DNA from: Halanaerobiales bacterium | GTDB lineage: Bacteria; Bacillota_F; Halanaerobiia; Halanaerobiales; DTU029 | Assembly (NCBI GenBank): GCA_016278415.1 | Contig: JADQBV010000212.1 | Coordinates: 1-13,890 of the forward strand | Reading direction: 5' to 3' | DNA: 13,890 nucleotides | In this document: piece by piece, positions 1 to 7,216 of the stretch | Position numbering within the stretch: position 1 is the stretch's first letter | How the letters are laid out: each line of letters starts with the position of its first letter | Translations under genes and position numbers: made by a program | The notes under the pieces: model-generated | Databases searched by the model: none | The model's input: only the letters and a program-made list of their open reading frames with translations | What the model was told of the DNA's origin: nothing

Positions 1-55
1 GAGCAATCGGCTCATAACCGATTGGTCCCAGGTTCGAATCCTGGTGGGCCCACCA
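1..55 (+). tRNA. tRNA with CAT anticodon (Met, elongator type, or Ile2), 3' part
   Basis: The 3' portion of a tRNA that begins before the window. Visible parts are the 3' half of the D stem (GAGC, 1-4), an anticodon stem ATCGG/CCGAT (6-10 with 18-22) closing the loop CTCATAA with anticodon CAT at 13-15, a 5-nt variable loop, a T stem CCAGG/CCTGG around TTCGAAT, the acceptor strand TGGGCCC, discriminator A and an encoded CCA at 53-55. The anticodon stem lacks the three consecutive G-C pairs of bacterial initiator tRNA, so this is elongator Met or the lysidine-modified Ile2 tRNA. The acceptor 5' strand is outside the window, so the two cannot be separated. Confidence 0.95.
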
Positions 56-113
56 TTTATATCGTCAGAAAAATAACAAGTAACACAATAACTAAAAACT
101 ATCAGTAAATTAA

Positions 114-147
114 AGGGTTATCCGAAATATCGGGTGGCTCTTTTTTT
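114..147 (+). terminator. Intrinsic terminator downstream of the tRNA
   Basis: A 12-bp stem (114-125 with 130-141, four of the pairs G-U) closes a 4-nt AATA loop and runs straight into a T tract (141-147). It lies about 60 bases after the tRNA CCA end and ends the tRNA transcript before the glycosyltransferase gene. Confidence 0.75.
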
Positions 148-259
148 AATGTATAAATTTGTATTGAATATTGGTTTATATTGTACTACTGGTTTGGGTT
201 TTTGTTGATTAAGACTCATTAAGACTCCCACCTTTGATAAACAAAATTCGTTATACTTG

Positions 260-268
260 AATATAATA
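260..268 (+). promoter_or_regulatory. Candidate -10 element upstream of the CgeB-like gene
   Basis: TATAAT at 262-267 is a perfect sigma-A -10 hexamer, but no TTGACA-like hexamer sits 16-18 bases upstream; the nearest, TTGATA at 234-239, is 22 bases away. Read differently, AACA (240-243), 16 bases and AATATAATA (260-268) resembles the mother-cell sigma-K form (AC at -35, CATAnnnTA at -10) with one -10 mismatch. A tandem 10-bp repeat (208-227) lies just upstream. In DNA this AT-rich such matches can arise by chance. Confidence 0.4.
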
Positions 269-307
269 AAGAGAAAGACTGATCTTTGGAGGTGAAAACT
301 AGTTATA

Positions 308-2476
308 GTGCAGCAGAACGAAATAATAACCATAATTAATAAAAGCTTTAAACACAAAATAGCCTTAAAAAATAATTTTGATAACTTAACTTGTGAGGTG
401 ACTGATTTTAATAGCTGGGCTAGTATTGTAGGCAATGGTCGTTTGATTGTTATTTACGGGAATTATAATCTATATTGTAAACCATTATATAAGGATCAGG
501 AAAATTTAAATAAAATAAGTAATTCTTTTAAGGAAATTATTTATACAGATGGTATGGATTTGGATTTTCAGCATATAAAGGTTAAGTCTGAATTAGAGGA
601 AAATCCTAGATTATATAAAAATAACTCTATGAGCGAGTACCTAATACTAACAGGTGATATTTCCTGTGAAGTATATATTGATTCAGATGGTAAAAACGAG
701 GCAGAAGAAATGTTTATTAGTGATCAAATTGACCAGGTTACTCTGGATAAAGATTATTTAGCTTCGCAAAAAAGAAGTATTAATATGACCAATATCAATG
801 TAGCAAGGCCTAATTTGAAAATAGCAACAATTCTAGATGAATTCAGCTATGAATGTTTTAAATATGAGTGTACACTTATTCCCTTATTTCAAGATGATTG
901 CAAGTTAACAATTGAAAATAAGAGACCAGATTTATTATTTGTTGAATCAGCCTGGAAAGGGAGTAATGGCTCGTGGAAATATAACATATCAAATTATAAG
1001 TCTCAAGTAAGTGAAAGGTTAATTGAGTTAATCAATTATTGTAAAGAACTTAAGATACCTACTGTTTTTTGGAATAAAGAAGATCCAGTACATTTTGAAA
1101 ACTTTATTGAAACTGCAAAACTTTTTGACTATATTTTTACAACTGACTCACTTAGTATAGAGAAATATAAGGAAGTTGTAGGGCATAACCGTGTATACTT
1201 ACTACCATTTGCAGCTCAGCTTATACTGCATAATCCAATAAATAAAGATAAGGAAAAATTAGGGAAAGTTGCTTTTGCAGGGACATGGTATAATACAAAA
1301 TATTTAAATAGACAAAAAGATATGGAAATGTTATTAAATCCGGCAATTAAATATGGTGTAGATATTTATGATAGGTGTTATAACTATGAAAATAATAAAA
1401 ATTATAGGTTTCCAGATATTTACCAACCTTATATTAAAGGGAACTTGCCTTATGACAAAATGATTCAGATATATAAAAAATACGATGTTTTTTTAAATGT
1501 TAATACAGTACAGGAAAGTCCTACAATGTTTTCAAGAAGGGTATTTGAACTGTTAGCATGTGGTACTAATATAGTAAGTGGGTATTCATTGGGTTTACAG
1601 CAAATGTTTAAAGGGATTGTTAAACTATGTAGATCAAAAGAAGATGCCTTAAGGAATATTAAGCTTTTGCTTGGGAACCAAGAGTTGAGAGATAGATTGT
1701 CATTGCTCGGGCAAAGGGCGGTTTTTAATAAACATACTTATAGTCATAGAATGGATACTATACTAGATAAAGTAGGTTTAAGGAAGAAAAAGATTAGGAA
1801 ACCAGGGGTATCCATTATATCCTATACAAATAGTTCTCAAAATCTAGATGGTATATTTAGTAATTATGACAGACAAAGTTATGAGAAAAAGGAATTAATC
1901 ATTATTATAAATAATGACAATGTCAAGTTGGATGAGTGGGAAAATGAGAAAAAAGAGTATAAAGATATTAAAATACTTAAACTTGGAGAAGGAAAATCAT
2001 TAAATGAATATTTAGCTAAGGGTGTTGAACAATCAAGTTTTGATTTTATAGCTAAATTTGATGAAAACGCATATTATGCCTCTGAATATTTGAAGGATAT
2101 CATGAATGCCTTTAAATACACTGGTGCAGGCATTGTAGGGAAGTATACATCTTACACTTTTTTTGAGAGAAGTAAAACCCTGGCTCTTATTTTTCCTGAT
2201 ATGGAAAATAGATATGTAAAACAAGTCATAAGCTCTACAGTAGTATGTAAAAAAGAATTATTCAACAAAATTCGATTTAATGATTTATTTAACGAACAGG
2301 ATAGACAATTTCTAAGCAATTGTATTTTACAGGGAATTAAGATTTATGCTGTTGACAGATTTAACCATCTTCATATCACATACGATTACGATAAAAGCAA
2401 TATGGATGAGGATTATCCAATAAAATACCATACAGTTACTAATGTTGAGGACTATATATCACATGTAACAGTATAA
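308..2476 (+). CDS. Two-domain glycosyltransferase: CgeB-like GT-B plus C-terminal GT-A-like domain
   Basis: A 722-residue cytoplasmic glycosyltransferase without signal peptide or membrane segments. Residues 1-160 are unassigned. About 165-490 match the CgeB/DUF3880 plus glyco_trans_1_2 arrangement: the stretch KIATILDEFSYECFKYEC, the GKVAFAGTWY strand near 319, and ESPTMFSRRVFELLACG near 403-420, which is the usual donor-site helix of this family. From about residue 500 (GVSIISYTN) a second, family-2-like GT-A domain begins. Its expected metal-binding D-D-D motif reads KFDENAYY at 583-590, so it may be catalytically weak. The GTG start at 308 follows GGAGG (288-292) at a long 15-base spacing; no better in-frame start exists. 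Bacillus CgeB acts in maturation of the outer spore layer; here the role is inferred from that family and from the CotS-like gene nearby. Acceptor and donor are unknown. Confidence 0.82.
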   Translation: MQQNEIITIINKSFKHKIALKNNFDNLTCEVTDFNSWASIVGNGRLIVIYGNYNLYCKPLYKDQENLNKISNSFKEIIYTDGMDLDFQHIKVKSELEENPRLYKNNSMSEYLILTGDISCEVYIDSDGKNEAEEMFISDQIDQVTLDKDYLASQKRSINMTNINVARPNLKIATILDEFSYECFKYECTLIPLFQDDCKLTIENKRPDLLFVESAWKGSNGSWKYNISNYKSQVSERLIELINYCKELKIPTVFWNKEDPVHFENFIETAKLFDYIFTTDSLSIEKYKEVVGHNRVYLLPFAAQLILHNPINKDKEKLGKVAFAGTWYNTKYLNRQKDMEMLLNPAIKYGVDIYDRCYNYENNKNYRFPDIYQPYIKGNLPYDKMIQIYKKYDVFLNVNTVQESPTMFSRRVFELLACGTNIVSGYSLGLQQMFKGIVKLCRSKEDALRNIKLLLGNQELRDRLSLLGQRAVFNKHTYSHRMDTILDKVGLRKKKIRKPGVSIISYTNSSQNLDGIFSNYDRQSYEKKELIIIINNDNVKLDEWENEKKEYKDIKILKLGEGKSLNEYLAKGVEQSSFDFIAKFDENAYYASEYLKDIMNAFKYTGAGIVGKYTSYTFFERSKTLALIFPDMENRYVKQVISSTVVCKKELFNKIRFNDLFNEQDRQFLSNCILQGIKIYAVDRFNHLHITYDYDKSNMDEDYPIKYHTVTNVEDYISHVTV

Positions 2477-2520
2477 TACCCCTCCCTTAAACTTTAAATT
2501 TATTATAAAAAGGCCTTCCT

Positions 2521-2559
2521 CACAAATAATTTACCACTGCATATAATTGTTAATATAAT
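2521..2559 (+). promoter_or_regulatory. Candidate promoter for the rfbF operon (sigma-A and sigma-K-like readings)
   Basis: Two overlapping readings exist. Sigma-A: TTTACC (2530-2535), an 18-base spacer and a perfect TATAAT (2554-2559). Sigma-K-like: CACA (2521-2524), 15 bases and CATATAATT (2540-2548), matching the AC / CATAnnnTA pattern except at the last base. Either would give a leader of about 90-110 bases before rfbF. The sigma-K reading fits a spore-surface role but is unproven. Confidence 0.45.
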
Positions 2560-2660
2560 AAACTTTAACGAAAATACCAATCATAGCTTGGAATATTTAG
2601 TTTTTTAAAGGCTATAAAGTGATAAAATTAATGTAATTATTACAATATGAGGAGAGAAAT

Positions 2661-3437
2661 ATGATGAAATTGGTAATATTATGCGGTGGTAAGGGGACAC
2701 GTATGAGGGAAGAGACAGAATATAGACCAAAACCTCTTGTAGATATCGGTAATAAGCCTATCGTCTGGCATATTATGAAAATGTACTCATATTACGGTAT
2801 CAAGGATTTTATATTATGTTTAGGGTACAAAGGAGATATGATAAAACAATATTTTAACAATATCCAATGGCTTAATAACGATTATACCCTTCACATAGAG
2901 AATGGTGTTTCTAGTATAACTTATCATACAAATGACAATAGTAATTGGAATATCTCTTTTATAGATACAGGGCTTGAAACCTTAACTGGAGGTAGACTAA
3001 AGAAAATAAAAAAATATATAGATGATAACAATTTTATGCTGACATATGGAGATGGACTAAGTGATATAAATATAAAAGAACTAATAAAGTATCACAAATT
3101 AAAAGGAAAAGCAGCCACCATAACCGGAATTCACCCTATATCATCTTTTGGTGTAATAGAAGTAGAAAATGGTCTAGTAAAGTCATTTACAGAAAAACCT
3201 AAACAGGGTGGGTTTATAAATGGCGGTTTTATGGTATTAAACAGAAGGGTTTTTGATTATATACCAAAAGGGGATTGTATGTTTGTTCAGGAACCTATTA
3301 AAAATTTAGCTGATGACGGAGAATTAGCTATCTATGAGCATAATGGTTTCTGGATAGCAATAGATACATTTAAAGATGCTCTAAGAGCTAATGAATTATG
3401 GGATTCCGGTAATAAACCATGGAAAGTATGGGAGTAA
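2661..3437 (+). CDS. rfbF: Glucose-1-phosphate cytidylyltransferase RfbF
   Basis: Makes CDP-glucose from CTP and glucose 1-phosphate in the cytoplasm, the first step to CDP-linked deoxysugars. The 258-residue length is normal for RfbF. The nucleotidyltransferase signature lies at the N terminus: LCGGKGTR followed by a P-K-P-L-V-D block (residues 8-28), then a YGDGLSD metal-binding segment mid-protein and a GGFMVLNRRVFDYI segment. The ribosome binding site AGGAG (2650-2654) precedes two adjacent ATG codons (2661 and 2664); either could start the protein, and the second would be closer to the family norm. The stop is followed after only five bases by the corrected start of rfbG, so the two are co-transcribed and probably translationally coupled. 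Identification is firm; the downstream sugar depends on the following genes. Confidence 0.95.
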   Translation: MMKLVILCGGKGTRMREETEYRPKPLVDIGNKPIVWHIMKMYSYYGIKDFILCLGYKGDMIKQYFNNIQWLNNDYTLHIENGVSSITYHTNDNSNWNISFIDTGLETLTGGRLKKIKKYIDDNNFMLTYGDGLSDINIKELIKYHKLKGKAATITGIHPISSFGVIEVENGLVKSFTEKPKQGGFINGGFMVLNRRVFDYIPKGDCMFVQEPIKNLADDGELAIYEHNGFWIAIDTFKDALRANELWDSGNKPWKVWE

Positions 3438-3442
3438 GGGAT

Positions 3443-4519
3443 ATGAATAAATTGTTTAATAATATCTTTAATAATAAAAATATACTGGTAACTGGTCATA
3501 CTGGATTTAAAGGATCTTGGTTATCTATCTGGTTAACTGAATTAGGGGCTAATGTAATAGGCTATGCCTTAGATCCTTATACAAAATCTGATAACTTTGT
3601 GGTAACTAGACTTAGCAATAACTTAGTAGATAATCGGGCTGATATTAGAGATTATAGTAAACTTTTTAAGACTATCACGGAATATAATATAGATATTGTT
3701 TTTCATCTGGCGGCACAACCGCTGGTTAGTTCATCCTATGAAAAGCCTATAGAAACTTATGAAATAAACTTAATGGGAACACTTAATTTGTTAGAATGTA
3801 TAAGAAAATCTAATTCAATTAAGGTTGCCATAATTATTACTTCTGATAAATGTTATAAAAATAAGGAGCAGATATGGGGTTATAGGGAAAATGATCCAAT
3901 GGGTGGGTTTGATCCCTATAGTTCCAGTAAAGGATGTACAGAACTATTGACGACTTCCTATAGAAATTCATTTTTTCACCCCGATGACTTTAAAAAACAT
4001 GGTAAATCTATTGCCACTGTACGGGCAGGGAATGTTATTGGGGGTGGTGACTGGAGCAAAAATAGAATTGTTCCTGACTGTATAAAGGCCTTAATTAAGC
4101 AAGAATGTATTAATGTAAGGAATCCTGAAGCTGTTCGTCCTTTCCAACACGTTTTAGAACCCTTAAACGGATATTTGATGCTAGCTAAAAAGATGTATGA
4201 TGATGGTGCTAAATATTGTGGAGCCTGGAATTTTGGTCCTGAACTGGAATCAGTTATTACAGTCAAAACACTGGTTAATACTATTATAGATAAATGGGGC
4301 AGTGGTTATTGGGATAGTTTATCTATAGCAAATAATTTCCATGAGGCAAAATTATTAAATCTGGACTGTACCAGGGCTAAGAAATACCTAGGTTGGAAAC
4401 CCAAGCTTACAATAGAGCAAGCCATAGAATATACAATTAGTTGGTATAAGTTTTATAAACAAGTAGATGTAATGGAATTATGTAGAAAACAAATTCAAGA
4501 GTTTTCAAATATTAAGTAG
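3443..4519 (+). CDS. rfbG: CDP-glucose 4,6-dehydratase RfbG
   Basis: Converts CDP-glucose to CDP-4-keto-6-deoxyglucose using tightly bound NAD. With the ATG at 3443 the protein has 358 residues, the normal size. The Rossmann signature TGHTGFKG is at 17-24, the SDR catalytic Y-x-x-x-K is Y159-K163 in DPYSSSKG, and a C-terminal KYLGWKP segment is typical of extended SDR sugar dehydratases. I chose 3443 over an in-frame ATG at 3419, which lies inside the end of rfbF, because GGGAG (3430-3434) is 8 bases before 3443 and the protein then begins with MNKLFNN as the family does. It follows rfbF immediately. The next genes are an RmlC-like epimerase and an SDR rather than the RfbH 3-dehydrase of 3,6-dideoxyhexose loci. 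Confidence 0.95.
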   Translation: MNKLFNNIFNNKNILVTGHTGFKGSWLSIWLTELGANVIGYALDPYTKSDNFVVTRLSNNLVDNRADIRDYSKLFKTITEYNIDIVFHLAAQPLVSSSYEKPIETYEINLMGTLNLLECIRKSNSIKVAIIITSDKCYKNKEQIWGYRENDPMGGFDPYSSSKGCTELLTTSYRNSFFHPDDFKKHGKSIATVRAGNVIGGGDWSKNRIVPDCIKALIKQECINVRNPEAVRPFQHVLEPLNGYLMLAKKMYDDGAKYCGAWNFGPELESVITVKTLVNTIIDKWGSGYWDSLSIANNFHEAKLLNLDCTRAKKYLGWKPKLTIEQAIEYTISWYKFYKQVDVMELCRKQIQEFSNIK

Positions 4520-4604
4520 AATTATCAAAATCTAATTTTCTGTAAGTATAATTTTTATCTGATCAACTAGTTTAGGTAAATATTTAGGAAAGGTGGATTT
4601 TTTA

Positions 4605-5141
4605 ATGAATTTAATTAAAACAAAGTTAGAGGGTGTATATATAATTGAAAATTTCCTATCCATTGATGATAGAGGGGTTTTTTGTAAAACCTTTAATCAA
4701 AATTTATTTAAAACAAAAAATATGTGTACTATTTTTAAAGAAAGCTTTTATACTATTTCAAAAAAAAATGTTATTAGAGGCATGCATTTTCAGCTACCAC
4801 CCTATAGTCATGAAAAACTTGTATATGTCGTCAGTGGTAAAATAATGGACGTTGTACTTGATTTGAGGAAAAGATCAAAGACATATTTAGAATATATTTC
4901 AGTAAATATATCTGAAGAAAATAGAAAATCTGTATATATACCCAAAGGTCTAGCTCATGGGTATAAAGCCCTGGAAGATGGTACTACCACAGTATACAAT
5001 GTATCGACTGTTTATAATCAGAAAAGTGATACAGGTATAAGGTGGGATTCATTTGGAATGGATTGGAAAACTGAAAATCCAATTATTTCAGATAAAGATA
5101 AGGGAGTTGCTAAGTTAGATGATTTTAAGTCTCCATTTTAG
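4605..5141 (+). CDS. RmlC-family cupin sugar epimerase (dTDP-4-keto-6-deoxyhexose 3,5-epimerase-like)
   Basis: A 178-residue cupin of the RmlC family, cytoplasmic. RGMHFQ carries the catalytic His (H61), HEKLV carries the Lys (K71), and the acid Tyr is Y131 in TTVYN. The 70-residue His-Tyr spacing and 10-residue His-Lys spacing equal those of known RmlC enzymes, so an active 3- or 3,5-epimerase is likely. It also has VDV-type strands with DLRKRSKT, an AHGYKAL turn and the terminal GIRWDS...DW block. Classical RmlC uses dTDP-4-keto-6-deoxyglucose. No rmlA, rmlB or rmlD is visible here, whereas RfbF and RfbG directly upstream make the CDP form, so I infer a CDP-4-keto-6-deoxyglucose substrate. 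ATG 4605 is preferred over GTG 4593 because the site GGAAAGGTGG (4587-4596) overlaps the latter and sits 8 bases before the former. The gap after rfbG is 85 bases; the SDR gene follows after 12. Confidence 0.88.
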   Translation: MNLIKTKLEGVYIIENFLSIDDRGVFCKTFNQNLFKTKNMCTIFKESFYTISKKNVIRGMHFQLPPYSHEKLVYVVSGKIMDVVLDLRKRSKTYLEYISVNISEENRKSVYIPKGLAHGYKALEDGTTTVYNVSTVYNQKSDTGIRWDSFGMDWKTENPIISDKDKGVAKLDDFKSPF

Positions 5142-5153
5142 GGGTGGTATTTA

Positions 5154-6077
5154 ATGAGAATATTAATAACTGGTGCTACAGGTTTTGTGGGTAGAAATCT
5201 TATACCAGTATTGTTACAAAATAAGGATAATTTTTTAGCAATAGTAATTAGAAACATTAATAAAACAAAAGACTTATTTAAGGAACAACAATTGAGAAGA
5301 CTTTTTGTGATTAATTCCAATCAGGAAAATTTTAAGAATATGATTAAAATATTTTCTCCAGATATAGTCATACATCTGGCTTCTTATTCAACAAGCAATG
5401 ACGATGAAAATTCATTAAATCTGTTATTAAAGTCAAATATACAATTTGGAACTCATCTTTTAGATGCTTTACAGTATGTAGATTTAAAGTACTTTATTAA
5501 TATTGGTTCTTTCTCGGAGTATTATTACAGTGACGGTTGTTTAAATAGTGCTTATTTATATTCTGCTACAAAAACAGCTTTTAGAAGTATTGTTAAATAC
5601 TATCAAGATATACTTAATTTCAGATGGATAAATGTTATTCCATATAGTATTTATGGAAATAGAACTAAGCATAAGAAGGTTATTGATTTAATAATTGATT
5701 CAATATATTCCAAGGATAGTATCCCAATGACTGAGGGGAATCAAAAATTAGATTTTATTAATATTTCTGATGTTGTAAGCTTTTTTATTAACTTAATTGA
5801 GTACCTTGAAGATAAAGAACTTGGTAATGTAGAATTTCACTTAGGCACAGGTGTTGCAAGCAGTATCAGAGAGCTAGCTTCTTTAATTGAATCTATATAT
5901 CAAAAGAAAACTAATATAGATTGGGGTGCTCTAGATTATAGACGAAAAGATATAATGTACACTGCTGCCCCTATATATAAAACAGAAAAAATATTAAATT
6001 GGAAACCAGAAATAATCTTAAGTGAAGGTATAAAAAGAATGAAAAATAATTCATGTTATTATGATAAATCTACTTAA
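5154..6077 (+). CDS. NAD(P)-dependent extended SDR sugar reductase/epimerase
   Basis: A 307-residue extended short-chain dehydrogenase/reductase. The Rossmann motif GATGFVG is at residues 7-13, and the catalytic Y-x-x-x-K is Y136-K140 in YSATK. A SIYGNR segment, a KLDFINISDVV segment and a C-terminal ILNWKPEI helix follow, as in nucleotide-sugar epimerases, dehydratases and RfbJ-like 4-reductases. A ribosome binding site (GGGGTGG, 5141-5147) lies between the epimerase stop and ATG 5154, so the two are tightly coupled. By position it probably reduces the 4-keto group of the epimerised CDP-sugar and sets the final configuration. The sequence alone does not separate 4-reductase from 4-epimerase activity. 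A MITE-like insertion follows 41 bases after the stop. Confidence 0.8.
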   Translation: MRILITGATGFVGRNLIPVLLQNKDNFLAIVIRNINKTKDLFKEQQLRRLFVINSNQENFKNMIKIFSPDIVIHLASYSTSNDDENSLNLLLKSNIQFGTHLLDALQYVDLKYFINIGSFSEYYYSDGCLNSAYLYSATKTAFRSIVKYYQDILNFRWINVIPYSIYGNRTKHKKVIDLIIDSIYSKDSIPMTEGNQKLDFINISDVVSFFINLIEYLEDKELGNVEFHLGTGVASSIRELASLIESIYQKKTNIDWGALDYRRKDIMYTAAPIYKTEKILNWKPEIILSEGIKRMKNNSCYYDKST

Positions 6078-6118
6078 CACGATTTTTAAATTATTATATC
6101 TCATATATATTTTTAGTT

Positions 6119-6130
6119 ACTCAAACTTCG
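6119..6130 (+). repeat. Left terminal inverted repeat of the MITE-like element
   Basis: ACTCAAACTTCG, the exact reverse complement of 6316-6327. The base pairs immediately outside are the TAGTT target duplication. Confidence 0.85.
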
Positions 6131-6315
6131 CACTTACTTTAATTATACTTGAATTTTCTGGTTAACCATTTGCTGAATAAGCGTTTCACTGCCTTCTTCT
6201 ATCTTAAACGCAATGCTGGGGACAGTATTAGCGAATCGACTTGCGTCAAAAAGCTCCAGCCCCGCATGGAAGGCTATGAATTGGTTAACCAGGCTTTATG
6301 CGTAAAATTTATCTA

Positions 6316-6327
6316 CGAAGTTTGAGT
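6316..6327 (-). repeat. Right terminal inverted repeat of the MITE-like element
   Basis: CGAAGTTTGAGT, inverse of 6119-6130, followed directly by the second TAGTT copy at 6328-6332. Confidence 0.85.
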
Positions 6328-6362
6328 TAGTTATTTAAAATGCATAATAGGATGTGGCTTAA

Positions 6363-7103
6363 TTGGAAAAAAAAATAATTATAAATAGCAATTTCAATGT
6401 TATGGATGGTCGTAAGAATAATGAACAAACAAAATCTAAAGATTGGATCACTTATAGAATAAAAATATTTATGAAATACACTTTAAAGTCCTTAAAACTT
6501 CAGACTAACCAAAATTTTGTTGCTTTTATCATATATGATGATAAAACTAAGGATTTAATAAAAGATAGATTAAATAAATATGAAGACTTACCAAAAAATA
6601 TTATTTTTATAAAAAAGAGTAAATTTAGAAATAGAGTTTTAGACTACACAAGTAACAATGATTTTTTGTATATGACTAGATTAGATACCGATGATCTCTA
6701 TCACAAATCATATATACAAAAACTCATAGATTTCAAACCAAAGAAAGACACTAAGTTGCTATTAAGTCAACATGGATATATATATAATTCATATAAAAAT
6801 ACTCTTGTTAAACTATGGTTTAATGGCTGCCCGCCCTTTTTTACCATTATTTTTACTAGTGCTGAGATGAAAGAGAAAGTTAATAAATACCGTATTGTAC
6901 CATATCATAACGCTTTTTATTACAAATATCCTAATCATGAGATAATACCCGGGCGTAATTATTTATGGCATATTCATCAGCAAAATTACCAAACTGCAGC
7001 TGCATATGCTAGGTATAAAAATAATGATCTGCGACATGTTGATATAGACAATATGATTACAGATAAAAACGAAGTTAATAAAATATTAAAAAACTTCAAA
7101 TAA
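6363..7103 (+). CDS. Rhamnosyltransferase-like glycosyltransferase (GT-A fold), copy 1
   Basis: A 246-residue cytoplasmic protein of the putative rhamnosyltransferase family (PF11316-like). The N-terminal block WITYRIKIFMKYTLKSL, then Q-T-N-Q-x-F and IIYDDKT, and the strand-end motif RLDTDD (D108, D110, D111) give the metal and nucleotide-sugar site of a GT-A enzyme. A second block near LLLSQHGYIYN is shared with the next gene. The TTG start at 6363 is preceded by AGGATGTGG (6349-6357), a near-perfect ribosome binding site; the first residues MEKKIII align with MEDKLIF of its neighbour, supporting both starts. The gene begins only 35 bases after the MITE-like element, so its transcription probably passes through that element or begins inside it. 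Donor sugar is unknown; the locus product (a CDP-6-deoxyhexose) is an attractive guess. Confidence 0.75.
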   Translation: MEKKIIINSNFNVMDGRKNNEQTKSKDWITYRIKIFMKYTLKSLKLQTNQNFVAFIIYDDKTKDLIKDRLNKYEDLPKNIIFIKKSKFRNRVLDYTSNNDFLYMTRLDTDDLYHKSYIQKLIDFKPKKDTKLLLSQHGYIYNSYKNTLVKLWFNGCPPFFTIIFTSAEMKEKVNKYRIVPYHNAFYYKYPNHEIIPGRNYLWHIHQQNYQTAAAYARYKNNDLRHVDIDNMITDKNEVNKILKNFK

Positions 7104-7175
7104 GACTTTTTGGCTTAAATTTTCTAAATAAAAAAATGCCCATCATTTAAATTTACAAAGTAAGAAAATTAAGTT

Positions 7176-7197
7176 AGGAGGTTTTATAGTGATTTAA
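7176..7197 (+). promoter_or_regulatory. Orphan strong Shine-Dalgarno followed by a two-codon frame
   Basis: AGGAGG (7176-7181) is the best ribosome binding site in this region, yet the start codon at the right distance, GTG 7189, is followed by ATT and the stop TAA (7195-7197). The real start of the next gene, ATG 7217, is 35 bases further on in another frame and has only the weaker GAAAGG (7199-7204). It may be a decayed start or a minimal-ORF translational control element. Confidence 0.4.
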
Positions 7198-7216
7198 AGA
7201 AAGGTTGTATAAAATT

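Larger units (their letters stand above)
6114..6332. mobile_element. MITE-like non-autonomous element with 12-bp terminal inverted repeats and TAGTT target duplication
   Basis: The element spans 6119-6327 (209 bp). Its ends are a perfect 12-bp inverted repeat, ACTCAAACTTCG (6119-6130) and CGAAGTTTGAGT (6316-6327), flanked on both sides by TAGTT (6114-6118 and 6328-6332), a 5-bp target duplication. Nested inside are CTGGTTAACCA (6158-6168) with its exact inverse at 6282-6292, GCCTTC (6191-6196) with GAAGGC (6269-6274), and ACGCAA (6208-6213) with TTGCGT (6241-6246), so a transcript could fold over its whole length. The interior is clearly less AT-rich than the flanking genes, which marks it as foreign. 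There is room for only short reading frames (58 codons plus strand, 50 minus strand), so a transposase supplied in trans is expected. Transposase family is not assignable from the ends alone. Confidence 0.8.

Noticed and set aside
118..435. Minus-strand 105-codon open frame
   Set aside because: It overlaps the tRNA terminator, promoter region and start of the well-supported glycosyltransferase gene; the composition is that of a reading-frame shadow.
3419..3443. Upstream ATG for rfbG at 3419
   Set aside because: It lies inside the rfbF coding end and lacks a ribosome site; ATG 3443 has GGGAG at 8 bases and matches the family N terminus.
3976..4266. Minus-strand 96-codon open frame
   Set aside because: It lies wholly inside rfbG, opposite conserved SDR sequence; there is no ribosome binding site or recognisable motif.
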